Source: Candidatus Goldiibacteriota bacterium HGW-Goldbacteria-1 (lineage in GTDB: Bacteria; Oederibacteriota; PGYV01). From it: a stretch of 64,000 bases of DNA. The stretch is taken from contig PGYV01000015.1 in assembly GCA_002839855.1 (NCBI GenBank), positions 30,882-94,881 of the forward strand. Reading direction: 5' to 3'. The number at the start of each line of letters is the position of its first letter. Position 1 is the stretch's first letter. Below the pieces are notes generated by a model. It worked only from the letters and a program-made list of their open reading frames with translations. It did no database searches and was not told where the DNA came from. The position numbers and the translations under genes are program-made. Of the stretch, positions 8,595 to 17,366 are shown in pieces.

Positions 8595-8706
8595 GTGACA
8601 GGTGACAGGTGACAGGTGACAGCTGGCAGGTAACAACTGACAGCTAACAACTTGCAGTTTTTATTTTTAAACCTGTAATTTGTAACTTGTAACCTGTCAG
8701 CTGTCT
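8595..8706. repeat. GTGACAG tandem repeat and inverted partner
   Basis: Four perfect tandem copies of the 7-mer GTGACAG occupy 8595-8622, continuing as decayed copies to about 8645. About 50 bases later (8671-8706) the opposite strand carries the same theme (ACCTGTAATTTGTAACTTG then CCTGTCAGCTGTC). The two halves could pair as a long imperfect stem around a T-rich loop, and may end the preceding operon. The 194-base gap between genes holds this and a weak promoter-like sequence only. Confidence 0.7.
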
Positions 8707-8714
8707 TAAATTCC

Positions 8715-8741
8715 TTGATTACAGCCTTAAAATCGTATAAT
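8715..8741 (+). promoter_or_regulatory. Possible promoter for the MsbA-like gene
   Basis: TATAAT lies at 8736-8741 with TTGATT 15 bp upstream, a shorter than ideal spacer. A start point near 8748 would leave a leader of about 30 bases with TTGGAGA before the ATG. The -10 box is good; the -35 assignment is weak. Confidence 0.4.
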
Positions 8742-8778
8742 ATAAGGTATTATTTTAATTTCATTTTATTGGAGACTC

Positions 8779-10518
8779 ATGAAAACATACCTTAGAATGC
8801 TGCAATATGTAAAACCTTACCTTGCCCGTATCATTATCGCGTTATGCGTTATGGTCATTACCGCGGGGCTTACAGCGGCTTCTTTTTACGTGATAAAGCC
8901 CGTAATTGATAAGATTCTTGCCAATCCCGACAAGGCAGAGGCGTTAAGATACATACGGCTGCTTCCAATTGCGGTTATATTAATATACGCGCTTAAAGGC
9001 GTGTTTCTGTACATTCAGGGATACCTTATTAACTGGATAGGCAATAAAATAATCTGGGACATGCGCAATTCGCTTTACAGGCACATCACCAACCTTTCAA
9101 TGCGGTTTTTTAATAATCAGAAAATGGGGGTTCTTATCTCCCGTATCACTAATGACGTCACTCTTATGCAGGGCGCGGTGGCCAATGTGCTTGGCAATCT
9201 TATAGGCAGCGTCCTTAACATTATCGGCCTTGTAAGCCTTCTTTTTTATTTGAATTGGTTTCTTGCGTTAATGGCTATTATTGTTTTCCCTATAGCTGTG
9301 CTTCCTATTATTCAGTTTGGCAAAAAAATGAAAGCTGCGGCGCGCGGCACCCAGGAAAAAATGGGCGATATCACCGCGGTTTTAAATGAAAGTTTTAACG
9401 GCATCAGGATAGTAAAGGCGTTTGGCATGGAAGAGTACGAACGCAGGCGTTTTAATTCAGACCTGCAGAGGTTTTTTGACTATACCATGAGGGGGGTGCG
9501 CGCATCTTCGCTGTCATCACCCACAATGGAAACAATTGGCGCTATTGGAATCGCGGCCATTATTTTTGTGGCAGGCTCGGCGGTAATTAACGGCACGCTT
9601 ACCACAGGGACGTTTTTTGCCTTTATAGCGGCAATTACCGGTTTATATCCGCAGGTAAAAAAATTAAATGATATGAATAATGTCATTCAGCAGGCGCTGT
9701 CGGCAGGGGAGCGTGTATTTGAAATACTGGATACAAAGCCGGAAATAAATGACCTGCCGGGTGCAAAGGAATACCCTGAATTTAAAAACAGCATAACATT
9801 TACAGATGTGAAATTCGCTTATAATCCCGGTGAAAATGTATTAAAAGGAATTAACCTGGAAATAAAAAAGGGGCAGGTCTTTGCGGTAGTCGGGCCGTCG
9901 GGTTCCGGTAAAAGCACAACTGCCGACCTTCTTGCGCGTTTTTATGACCCGCACGAGGGTGAAATAAAAATAGACGGTATTGATATCAGGCACATAAAAC
10001 AGGAAGCGCTGCGCAAACTGATAGGAATAGTAACGCAGGAAACTATACTCTTTAATGACACTATAAAGGCAAACATTGCTTACGGGGACGGGGAAATAAA
10101 TGAAACAAAGGTATTGGACGCGGCAAAAGCGGCCAACGCGCATGATTTTATAGTCAAGCAGCCTGAAGCGTACGAAACAATGATAGGTGACAGGGGCGTC
10201 CGCCTCTCCGGCGGGCAGAGGCAAAGGCTTGCTATTGCAAGGGCAATCCTTAAAAATCCGCCTATTCTTATTTTAGATGAAGCGACATCATCCCTTGACA
10301 GCGAATCAGAAATACTTGTGCAGGAAGCCATAAATAACCTTATGAAAAACAGGACCACATTTGTCATTGCACACAGGTTATCAACGGTAAGAAACGCGGA
10401 TAAAATTGTGGTAATTGACGGCGGTGTAATAAAAGAAGAAGGCAAACACGAAGAACTGCTTGCCAAAAACGGGATTTATACAAAACTTTATAATATGCAG
10501 TTTAAACTGCACGAATAA
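8779..10518 (+). CDS. MsbA-like lipid ABC exporter (fused permease-ATPase)
   Basis: The 579-residue half-transporter has six membrane helices (about residues 15-310) followed by a nucleotide-binding domain with Walker A GPSGSGKST (near 373), signature LSGGQRQRLAIARAIL and Walker B ILILDEATSSLD. Length and sequence match MsbA, which flips lipid A-core across the inner membrane. The heptose and Kdo genes within the next 15 kb fit this. Related exporters of other lipids or drugs have the same architecture, so the substrate is inferred from context. It stands alone between two repeat-containing gaps. Confidence 0.82.
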   Translation: MKTYLRMLQYVKPYLARIIIALCVMVITAGLTAASFYVIKPVIDKILANPDKAEALRYIRLLPIAVILIYALKGVFLYIQGYLINWIGNKIIWDMRNSLYRHITNLSMRFFNNQKMGVLISRITNDVTLMQGAVANVLGNLIGSVLNIIGLVSLLFYLNWFLALMAIIVFPIAVLPIIQFGKKMKAAARGTQEKMGDITAVLNESFNGIRIVKAFGMEEYERRRFNSDLQRFFDYTMRGVRASSLSSPTMETIGAIGIAAIIFVAGSAVINGTLTTGTFFAFIAAITGLYPQVKKLNDMNNVIQQALSAGERVFEILDTKPEINDLPGAKEYPEFKNSITFTDVKFAYNPGENVLKGINLEIKKGQVFAVVGPSGSGKSTTADLLARFYDPHEGEIKIDGIDIRHIKQEALRKLIGIVTQETILFNDTIKANIAYGDGEINETKVLDAAKAANAHDFIVKQPEAYETMIGDRGVRLSGGQRQRLAIARAILKNPPILILDEATSSLDSESEILVQEAINNLMKNRTTFVIAHRLSTVRNADKIVVIDGGVIKEEGKHEELLAKNGIYTKLYNMQFKLHE

Positions 10519-10520
10519 TT

Positions 10521-10812
10521 TGGATGCTTGGAAGGTTAGATGCTTGGATGCTTGGAATGCAGGTTTAGATTTGGTAGACGCGGGTCTTTAGCCCGCGGCA
10601 GTTGATTGAAATGAAAGCGAATTAAGCTATAAGCAATTAAGCAGAAGCGAAAGCAAAGAAATTTGTTCCGCTATAGCTTAAATGCTTAATCCGGTAATAT
10701 GCTATGTTTAAAGTTTCCGCTATAGCTTAAATGCTTAATCCGTTAATGTGCTATGTTTAAAGGTTCCGCTATAGCTTAACTGCTTAGTGTTTATAGCTTA
10801 TGCTTAGCGGCT
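10521..10812. repeat. Composite intergenic repeat cluster A
   Basis: The 310-base gap holds three blocks in order. First, imperfect copies of a GATGCTTGGA-type unit (10521-10558). Second, a REP-like hairpin with TGGTAG at its foot (10572-10606). Third, repeated GCTTAA-rich segments: AATTAAGCTATAAGC near 10620, then three inverted copies built on CCGCTATAGCTTAA at about 10670, 10728 and 10768. The third block could fold back on itself. The first two blocks recur in the same order at 26.3 kb and, on the opposite strand, at 54.0-54.2 kb. No gene is visible. Confidence 0.8.
10572..10606 (+). repeat. REP-like hairpin, copy at 10.57 kb
   Basis: TGGTAG is followed by a stem CGCGGG/CCCGCG around the loop TCTTTAG and then GCAGTTGAT. 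The GTAG foot and imperfect palindrome are hallmarks of REP elements. The other copies in this window change both sides of the stem together. Confidence 0.75.
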
Positions 10813-10828
10813 AAAATCAGGAGTACTT

Positions 10829-11407
10829 ATGAACAAAGCGGTCTTTCTTGACAGGGATGGAAACATAATTCATGACCCGGGTTATTTAAGCGACCTTAAA
10901 AAATTCCGTTTTTATAAAAACACCGTGAAAGGTTTAAAACTGCTGCAGGACAGCGGGTTTAAACTTATTGTCCTTACAAATCAGTCCGGCGTGGCGCGCG
11001 GGTTTTATGGCGAAGACTTTGTAAAAGCCACGCACAAATATATGGATAAGCTTCTGGCCTCGCATAACGTAAAAATAGACGCTTATTATTACTGCCCGCA
11101 CCACGTTGACGCTGAAGTGAAAAAATATAAAATGGACTGCAGCTGCCGCAAACCCAAAACAGGAATGATAGATATGGCGGTTAAGAAGTTCAAAATTGAC
11201 CTGAAACAAAGCTGGTCAATAGGCGATAAACTGACCGATGTTAAACTTGGAAAAAATGCCGGGACAAAAACTGTCCTTGTACTTACCGGCAAAGGGAAAA
11301 AACAGGTATTAAAGATTGAAACAAAGACAAAGCCGGATATCATCTCGGCAAACCTTTATTCAGCGGCTAAAAAAATAAAAGCCGGATTAAAGACGGAGGA
11401 CAAATGA
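10829..11407 (+). CDS. gmhB: D,D-heptose 1,7-bisphosphate phosphatase (HAD family)
   Basis: This 192-residue HAD phosphatase starts with the nucleophile motif FLDRDGNI (Asp8, Asp10), followed by LTNQSGVARG and a Lys/Asp motif in WSIGDKLTDV. The insert CPHH...CSCRKPKTGM supplies the zinc-binding cysteines and His typical of GmhB. It removes the C1 or C7 phosphate in the ADP- or GDP-heptose route, in the cytosol. AGGAG stands five bases before the ATG. The next gene, a heptose kinase, overlaps its end by four bases, so the phosphatase and kinase are coupled. Confidence 0.9.
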   Translation: MNKAVFLDRDGNIIHDPGYLSDLKKFRFYKNTVKGLKLLQDSGFKLIVLTNQSGVARGFYGEDFVKATHKYMDKLLASHNVKIDAYYYCPHHVDAEVKKYKMDCSCRKPKTGMIDMAVKKFKIDLKQSWSIGDKLTDVKLGKNAGTKTVLVLTGKGKKQVLKIETKTKPDIISANLYSAAKKIKAGLKTEDK

Positions 11408-12390
11408 AAAAATATACAGCCCTTGTGGATAAATTCCGCGGCAAGCGCGTGCTTGTGCTGGGGGATTTTATCCTTGATGAATACATTTACGGCGAGACAG
11501 AGCGTATCTCGCGAGAGGCGCCCGTTCTTATATTAAGGCACACAAAAAGCACCTATGTGGCAGGCGGCGGTGCAAACCCTGTTATGAACATATCCGACCT
11601 TGGCGCAGTGCCTGTGCCGGTGTCAGTGGCCGGTACCGACAGGTATTCCGACATACTGCTTGGGCTGATGAAGGAAAAAGGCATAGATATTTCCGGTATT
11701 GTAAGGACCGGCGAGTATACCGTGCCGGTAAAGGCGCGCGTTATGGCGGGAAGCGTTCACACCGTTAAACAGCAGATTGTAAGGATTGACAGGTATAGTG
11801 ATAACGGGATTTCAAAAGAGATGGAAAAGAAGGTAATTGAAAACATTAAAAGGTTATTACCTTCTGTCTGCGCTGTGATAGTTTCGGATTACGGCGGCGG
11901 CATGATAACCGACGGGATAATAAAATACATTAATTCCGCGGCAAAGGCCGGGGCAAAAGTGGTGGTGGATTCCAGGTACGCTTTAAGAAAATACAAATAT
12001 ATTTCGGCAGCCACGCCAAATGAAACAGAGGCGGGGCCCGCGGTGGAAATAGAAAAATACGACGACAAAAGCGTGACAAAAATAATCAGAAAACTTTCAG
12101 ATGCCATGAAGGCAAAAGGCATGATAGTGACCAGAGGCAGTAAAGGTATGATGATTTTTGAAAAAGGCAAAATAACATCTATCGCGGCGCACGGCACAGA
12201 TGAAATAGTGGATGTATCCGGCGCGGGTGACACGGTATCTTCTGTTGTGGCACTTTCGCTTGGGTGCAGCGCATCGCTTGTAGATGCGGCAAAAACAGCA
12301 AACGTGGCGGGCGGCGTGGTGGTAATGAAGCGCGGAACAGCCACAATCACGGCGGAAGAATTAAAAAGGGAGCTTAAAAATGCTAAATAA
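11404..12390 (+). CDS. PfkB-family heptose 7-phosphate kinase, divergent copy
   Basis: A 328-residue ribokinase-fold enzyme resembling the N-terminal half of HldE. It has GDFILDEY near the start, the substrate loop VAGGGANPVMN and the catalytic anion-hole motif DVSGAGDT near residue 275. It departs from the canonical copy in this window: GGGANPVMN instead of GGAANVIIN, and VVDSRYALR instead of VDPKPQN. It is cotranscribed with gmhB and a matching nucleotidyltransferase. It may make the same heptose bisphosphate as the second copy or handle a different anomer or sugar; sequence alone does not decide. Confidence 0.8.
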   Translation: MKKYTALVDKFRGKRVLVLGDFILDEYIYGETERISREAPVLILRHTKSTYVAGGGANPVMNISDLGAVPVPVSVAGTDRYSDILLGLMKEKGIDISGIVRTGEYTVPVKARVMAGSVHTVKQQIVRIDRYSDNGISKEMEKKVIENIKRLLPSVCAVIVSDYGGGMITDGIIKYINSAAKAGAKVVVDSRYALRKYKYISAATPNETEAGPAVEIEKYDDKSVTKIIRKLSDAMKAKGMIVTRGSKGMMIFEKGKITSIAAHGTDEIVDVSGAGDTVSSVVALSLGCSASLVDAAKTANVAGGVVVMKRGTATITAEELKRELKNAK

Positions 12391-12868
12391 GATAATGACA
12401 AGGGAAAAGATAGCGGTTATTGCCGCGAAATATAAGAAGAAAGGAAAGAAAATTGTTTTTGCTAACGGCTGTTTTGATATTCTTCATGTGGGGCATGTGC
12501 GTTTTCTGCGCGGCGCCAGAGCAAAAGGCGATATTCTTGTACTTGGCTTAAATTCAGACGCGTCAGTAAGAAAGTTAAAGGGCAAAGGCAGGCCCCTTGT
12601 AAATCAGCGCGACAGGGCGGAACTTATGGCTGCGTTTGAATTTGTGGATTTTGTCACGGTTTTTGGCGAACAGACAGTGGAAAAAACTTTAAGGATAATA
12701 AAGCCTGATTACCACGCAAAAGGCACCGACTATACAAAAGATACCGTTCCGGAAAAAGGCATAGCAAAAGAACTTGGAATAAAGATAGTAATTGTGGGTG
12801 ATAAGAAAAATCATTCCACAAAGGATGTCATTAAGACAATAGTTGAAAGATACGGTAATAATAAGTAA
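12380..12868 (+). CDS. Heptose 1-phosphate nucleotidyltransferase (RfaE2-like), divergent copy
   Basis: This 162-residue protein has the cytidylyltransferase-like fold: FANGCFDILHVGHVRFL contains the HxGH nucleotide-binding motif, and GLNSDASVRKLKG is the second conserved segment. Its C-terminal part (KGTDYTKDTVPE, GDKKNHSTKD) differs from the canonical HldE form. The start ATG overlaps the kinase gene and has AGGGAG eight bases upstream; an ATG five codons later is possible. With the adjacent kinase it forms a split HldE. ADP transfer is the family norm, though the nucleotide is not proven here. Confidence 0.82.
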   Translation: MLNKIMTREKIAVIAAKYKKKGKKIVFANGCFDILHVGHVRFLRGARAKGDILVLGLNSDASVRKLKGKGRPLVNQRDRAELMAAFEFVDFVTVFGEQTVEKTLRIIKPDYHAKGTDYTKDTVPEKGIAKELGIKIVIVGDKKNHSTKDVIKTIVERYGNNK

Positions 12869-12906
12869 AAGCCGGTATCGGGTATTGACATAAAAACGGG
12901 GGATTA

Positions 12907-13866
12907 ATGAAAAAAGTACTGGTATGCCGCACGGACGGAATAGGTGATTTATTACTGACTACTCCGCTTATTCATGAACTGGCCGCGGCAGGATATGAAA
13001 CATACGTGCTTGCGGGGCTGTACGCGGGAACGCTTCTGGAAAACAATCCCGACGTAAAAGGGATAATCTATTATAATAAAGAAAATATTAAGTTTGTCCA
13101 GATGTCGGTAAAAGACCGCGGCTTTGACCTTGCAATATGCGCTTATCCCCGTTTTGAAATCGCGAGGATGTTAAAAAAAAGCTGCATAAAAGAAATATAC
13201 GGAACTTCAAGGCGGTGGTATTCGCCTCTTTTTTTTAATAGAAGAATAAATTTAAGCAGAAAAAAATCGGATAAACATGAAGCCGATTACAACCTTATGC
13301 TTGCGCCGTTTCTTGGCGGAAAGCAGGCTGCAGGTTATTACTATTTTCCCGCAAAAGAAGAAAAAGACAGGGCTGCGCAGGTATCAGCAAAACTTGGATT
13401 AAAAGAAAGGTTTGTAATAGTTCATCCCGGAAGTAAAGGTTCAGCATGGAACTTAAGCCCGGAAAAATACGCGGAGATTGCCTCGCTGATTTCTGTTGAA
13501 ACGGGAGCGGATGTCCTTATAACAGGCGCTGCATCAGAAAAAGAAATTATGGTTAAAGCGGGCGCGGGTTCTGTCAATGATAAAAGGATAAAGATTCTTG
13601 ATGAAAAAATGGATGTAAGGGATTTTGCGGCTTTAATCGGGATGTCATCGCTGGTGGTAAGCTGCAGCACGGGCCCAATGCATATTGCAGCCGCGCTTAA
13701 AGTTAAGACGTTAAGTTTTTTTCCGCCCAAAGAAATACCCCATATAAGCAGTGCAAGGTGGGGCGCACTGGGCAATAAAAGTGCTATAATAGAGTTAAAT
13801 CCGGATGGGGAAGCGCCGGATATGGAAAAAATAAAGGCTGAAATAAAAGGGCTGATTAATGGATAA
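12907..13866 (+). CDS. Family 9 glycosyltransferase (heptosyltransferase-like)
   Basis: The 319-residue protein has the GT9 layout: an N-terminal RTDGIGDLLLTTPLIHEL motif and a C-terminal donor-binding domain with FVIVHPGSKGSAWNLSPEKY (near 175) and SCSTGPMHIAAAL (near 255). GT9 enzymes transfer heptose from ADP-heptose to the Kdo or heptose of lipopolysaccharide core at the inner face of the membrane. Its position directly after heptose-nucleotide genes supports this. I cannot tell heptosyltransferase I from II or from related O-antigen enzymes. The downstream gene overlaps its 3' end. Confidence 0.85.
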   Translation: MKKVLVCRTDGIGDLLLTTPLIHELAAAGYETYVLAGLYAGTLLENNPDVKGIIYYNKENIKFVQMSVKDRGFDLAICAYPRFEIARMLKKSCIKEIYGTSRRWYSPLFFNRRINLSRKKSDKHEADYNLMLAPFLGGKQAAGYYYFPAKEEKDRAAQVSAKLGLKERFVIVHPGSKGSAWNLSPEKYAEIASLISVETGADVLITGAASEKEIMVKAGAGSVNDKRIKILDEKMDVRDFAALIGMSSLVVSCSTGPMHIAAALKVKTLSFFPPKEIPHISSARWGALGNKSAIIELNPDGEAPDMEKIKAEIKGLING

Positions 13867-14989
13867 GAAGGGTGGAATGAAAAAAACAGGTGTGCTTATA
13901 TTGGCTGCGGTTTTGTGCGTTTTTTTTATTTCATGCGCGTCTGCCGCAAAAAAAATATCGGTTGTAAAAGCAACTGATGAAGAGCAGATAATAAGGGACC
14001 AGGTGGAAGAAACACCCGTACCCACGCCTTCTGCCGCAACGGCCGCTGCTGCTGAAAAGGTTGAATTAAGTGAATATATTGTACAAAAGGGCGACTCTTT
14101 GTGGAAAATATCCAGAAGTTATTATGGTAAAGGGGCGCTGTATCCTTCCATTGCTGATACCAATTCGGTTAATAATCCGGATTTGATTTTTGAAGGAAAA
14201 AAACTATTAATCCCCGCGCCTAAATACGCTGTTATGCCGGCCCCTACAAGAGCGGTACCGGCAAATGTTAAGTCCAAAAGCGGTTTTGAATACAGGGTCT
14301 CTTCCAATACAAGGGCTTTTGGCGTGGGGGAAAAACTTGTGTATGCCGTAAAATATTTTAATGTCACAGCCGGTATTGGGGTTCTGGAAATTGAAAATAT
14401 GGTGGAAATAAACGGCAGAAAAGTATATAAGCTTGGCGCGCTTGCCCAGACAGCGCCGTTCTTTGAAAGCTTTTTCCGCGTTCGCGACCGCATTGAATCA
14501 TATATAGATATAGTGGGATTGTTTTCGTGGAAGTACAGCAAGAAACTTGAAGAGGGCGCCTACAGGGCGAACACCGCGATAGAATTCAACCACGAAAAGG
14601 CAATTGCCACCAAGCATACAGGCGAGACCTATAAAATTGTCCCATTCACGCAGGATGTCCTGTCAGAACTTTATTACTACCGCACCTTTGACCTTTCGCC
14701 GGGCAAAAATGACGAGGTTTATATTGACGTATGCGCGGACGACGGTAAGTCTTATCAGATTGTCGTGAAAAAATTAAGGTATGAAACAGTGACGGTTGAC
14801 GCGGGCACGTTTGACTGCGTTGTGGTTCAGCCCTTTTTAAAATTTGAAGGTATTTTTAAACAGGCAGGTGATGTGGTAATCTGGATGACAAATGACGGTA
14901 ATAAAGTGCCGGTAAAAGTGGAAAGCAAAATCCCCATCGGCGCCATATACGCGGAACTTCAGAATGCAACGGTAGTTCAGGCAAGGTAG
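13859..14989 (+). CDS. LysM and DUF3108 domain envelope protein
   Basis: A 376-residue exported protein: hydrophobic N terminus ending in FISCAS (a possible but atypical lipobox Cys), a low-complexity Ala/Thr/Pro linker, and a LysM domain at about residues 77-120 (YIVQKGDSLWKISRSYYGKG). The C-terminal 230 residues resemble DUF3108, seen in periplasmic proteins of unknown function (VGEKLVYAVKYFNVTAGIG to the end). LysM binds peptidoglycan glycan. The ATG used here has AAAGGG seven bases upstream; an alternative is six codons in. It overlaps the GT9 gene and so probably belongs to the lipopolysaccharide operon. Confidence 0.8.
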   Translation: MDKKGGMKKTGVLILAAVLCVFFISCASAAKKISVVKATDEEQIIRDQVEETPVPTPSAATAAAAEKVELSEYIVQKGDSLWKISRSYYGKGALYPSIADTNSVNNPDLIFEGKKLLIPAPKYAVMPAPTRAVPANVKSKSGFEYRVSSNTRAFGVGEKLVYAVKYFNVTAGIGVLEIENMVEINGRKVYKLGALAQTAPFFESFFRVRDRIESYIDIVGLFSWKYSKKLEEGAYRANTAIEFNHEKAIATKHTGETYKIVPFTQDVLSELYYYRTFDLSPGKNDEVYIDVCADDGKSYQIVVKKLRYETVTVDAGTFDCVVVQPFLKFEGIFKQAGDVVIWMTNDGNKVPVKVESKIPIGAIYAELQNATVVQAR

Positions 14990-15031
14990 TTATTGGTTTA
15001 TATTTTTGTTGTTATGATGTGGTATTTGTTT

Positions 15032-15069
15032 TCGTAGGGGCAGCGCTCCCGCGCTGTCCGGCAGTTTTG
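15032..15069 (+). repeat. REP-like hairpin, copy at 15.03 kb
   Basis: TCGTAGGGG leads into a stem pairing CAGCGC with GCGCTG around TCCC, then TCCGGCAGTTTTG. The GTAG foot and GGCAGTT tail match the other copies while the stem is different on both sides. It lies in the 229-base gap that precedes a gene lacking a good start. Confidence 0.65.
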
Positions 15070-15218
15070 TTTTTGTCCTGGTTGGAGTGAGCCTGCGAAG
15101 CGGAAATCCCGGCAATAAAGCGAGCTTGCGAGCGGAAGCAGGCGGGATAGTCGCTTCCTTTTAGGGCGCGTGTTCTTTTAATTTAAATATAACATATAAA
15201 ATCAATTTCCGCACGGAT

Positions 15219-16145
15219 GTGGCGGCGGCGCAGCAGGGGTATCAGGACAGCGTGCAGACATTTGCCGCGTCTGTGTCTTCTGAAACTGAATTTGACGGGA
15301 TGAAGAAGACCCTTACTTATGATTACGTCATGCAAACCAATGAAAACGGCGACAGTGAAGTTATGATAACCGGTACAGGCGCTTTGCAGATGCAGTTTTT
15401 GGTGGATACTGCGGCGGGTTCGGTTACTTATTTAATGGCTAACGGCACAACAAAAACATTCACGCTAACCCCGGAAGAAAAAGACGCTATTATGTCGCAG
15501 TACGCGGGGTTGGGAAGTTTTGGCGGATCTTCAATTAACACAATGTTTGCCGATAAAGACGGGAATAAATCATCTGACGTAAAACATCCAAGGGATTTAA
15601 GGGTAAAGGAAGCAGAAACCGCGGATTATAAGGTAAGGGTGAAAAAAGAGTTTTTTGGGAATAAAGCGGTTGTGGAATATGAAAATAAGAAAATGGCGCT
15701 GATGAAAGAGGGTTTTGACAGGAATATTATGATAGCAGAAGAAATCCCGGCAAAGAACGGTAAGGATAAAAAGATAAAGAAAAAGTATCTGCAAAAGTTA
15801 AGGGATGAAAAAGAGAACGTAAAAAGGCATATGATAGCGAAAAGGGTGGAAAAAATTAACCTTGATTCGGGAATAACGGAAGAGCAGGAATTTTATAATG
15901 AAGCAGGGGAAAAACTTGGACATGTAACGGTAAAACGCAGGCATAAAATAAGAGCCGTACCGCGGCACAGGGGTGCGGGTGTGGCAGGGGTAAAAGAAAG
16001 GGAAATAGAAATGCCGGCAGAATCAGAAGTGGAAATGTCCTCCCCACAGGGAAAGGCTAAGACCAATATTGTGATGAGTAATATTAAGGTAAATGAGGAT
16101 GTAAAGTTTGAATGGGTAAAGACAAAAAAGGAGGGGAAGAAATGA
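15219..16145 (+). CDS. Unknown protein, probably missing its original N terminus
   Basis: I do not recognise this 308-residue protein. The annotated GTG has no ribosome site and the product lacks a signal peptide. Yet the neighbouring genes encode exported proteins, and the first residues (AAAQQGYQDSVQTFAAS) look like the mature part of one. The frame is open back to a stop at 15162, but no ATG exists. The interval before it contains a REP-like hairpin and GC-rich repeat debris, so the original 5' end may have been lost. The second half is highly charged (many Lys/Glu). Its stop overlaps the next ATG (ATGA), so it is or was cotranscribed. A pseudogene is possible. Confidence 0.5.
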   Translation: MAAAQQGYQDSVQTFAASVSSETEFDGMKKTLTYDYVMQTNENGDSEVMITGTGALQMQFLVDTAAGSVTYLMANGTTKTFTLTPEEKDAIMSQYAGLGSFGGSSINTMFADKDGNKSSDVKHPRDLRVKEAETADYKVRVKKEFFGNKAVVEYENKKMALMKEGFDRNIMIAEEIPAKNGKDKKIKKKYLQKLRDEKENVKRHMIAKRVEKINLDSGITEEQEFYNEAGEKLGHVTVKRRHKIRAVPRHRGAGVAGVKEREIEMPAESEVEMSSPQGKAKTNIVMSNIKVNEDVKFEWVKTKKEGKK

Positions 16146-17362
16146 GAAAAATAATTTTAACGGTTTGTATTATAGGGGTAATATCAGCGGGTCTGCTGTA
16201 CGCACAGGGAAAAAACGGTGTAACGGAGACGGCACAGCCATCTGCTGATACCACTACTGTACCCGTGGTAACCACGGCGGCAACTGTTTCTGTTGACACT
16301 AAAGAATCCAAAACCATAAAAACCGAAATTCAGTCTCCCGGTGTTGTGACAGAGTATAAAGAAGACGGGATAAAAGTCGTGACAATTAACCTGTCGGAAG
16401 TGGATGAAAACAAACTCCCGGAAAAGTATGAAGCAAAAGTAATCCTCGAAGCCCCGATATATGTTATGCCGGAAACTATAGAAGAACAAAAGAAATTCAA
16501 ATCGGAAGAAGTCTATTTTCTTCAGTTAAATGAATATCCGCAAGCTTTCGATGTAAAAATTGATGCAAAAGGAAACATATACGTTCTTGATACGTATGCT
16601 GAAAAAATACATAAATTTAATGATAAAGGTGTTCGTGTAAAACAGATACCCATTAAAGACACGATTAAAACCCACTTTGTAAAAGAAGGTGACGGGATAG
16701 GTTTTGATAAATTTAAAAATGAAATAGCGATAAATAGTGGTCTTTATATTCGTGATACAGCATCTAGTATAATAGAGTCTATAGACGAAAACGGTAAGGT
16801 TCTTGAAACAATAGATGTTCCCAAAGAAATAAATGGAAAAAGTACAAGAAAGATGAAGATGTGGGCAGATGAGGAAGGGGTTAGAATTGGGGAAAGCAAG
16901 AGTATAAGGGGAGAGTGGAAGAGTGATAAGAAGATAAAAAGCAATAAAACGGAAGAAGTTGTAATAAAACAGATAGACGTTAAAGGTTTTAAAATAGAAA
17001 AAGGCGTTATAAAAATGATAATAGTGCAAAACTCACCAAGCGCAATATCAAGTAAATTTATTGGGACTGACGCAAATAATAATATATTTATTTGGTTTTA
17101 TGCTGGATTAGGGAAGGAAACGGCAATAGTAAAAATTGACGCAGAAGGAAAGTTATTGTTTGCTAATCCGTATTGGAAATATATGTTTGGAAAAGAATGG
17201 TTTGATGAATGTGGGAATGCGCCGCAACCGTTATTGCTGAATTGGGAACAAAGCTTGCTGCTTGACGAGAATGGTAATTTATATATTTTTCAATTGATAT
17301 GTTGTACAAAAAAGCAAGATTGTGATCAGAAGATAAGAGTTATCCGGTTAAACGGAGTATAA
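16142..17362 (+). CDS. Exported protein with NHL/6-bladed-propeller-like repeat
   Basis: The ATG chosen has a strong AGGAGGGG five bases upstream and gives a 406-residue precursor with a signal peptide (RKIILTVCIIGVISAGLLYA). A Thr/Val-rich linker follows, then beta-rich sequence. The stretch around residues 125-165 (AFDVKIDAKGNIYVLDTYAEKIHKFN in part) and the later LDENGNLYIFQL read like NHL or 6-bladed propeller repeats. The function is unknown; such propellers usually mediate binding at the cell surface or in the periplasm. It overlaps the preceding gene by 4 bases. Confidence 0.65.
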   Translation: MRKIILTVCIIGVISAGLLYAQGKNGVTETAQPSADTTTVPVVTTAATVSVDTKESKTIKTEIQSPGVVTEYKEDGIKVVTINLSEVDENKLPEKYEAKVILEAPIYVMPETIEEQKKFKSEEVYFLQLNEYPQAFDVKIDAKGNIYVLDTYAEKIHKFNDKGVRVKQIPIKDTIKTHFVKEGDGIGFDKFKNEIAINSGLYIRDTASSIIESIDENGKVLETIDVPKEINGKSTRKMKMWADEEGVRIGESKSIRGEWKSDKKIKSNKTEEVVIKQIDVKGFKIEKGVIKMIIVQNSPSAISSKFIGTDANNNIFIWFYAGLGKETAIVKIDAEGKLLFANPYWKYMFGKEWFDECGNAPQPLLLNWEQSLLLDENGNLYIFQLICCTKKQDCDQKIRVIRLNGV

Positions 17363-17366
17363 TGAA

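Noticed and set aside
13859..13960. Certain lipoprotein assignment of the LysM-DUF3108 protein
   Set aside because: The Cys in FISCAS has Phe at -3 where Leu/Val/Ile is usual, so lipidation is only possible; called a general envelope protein.
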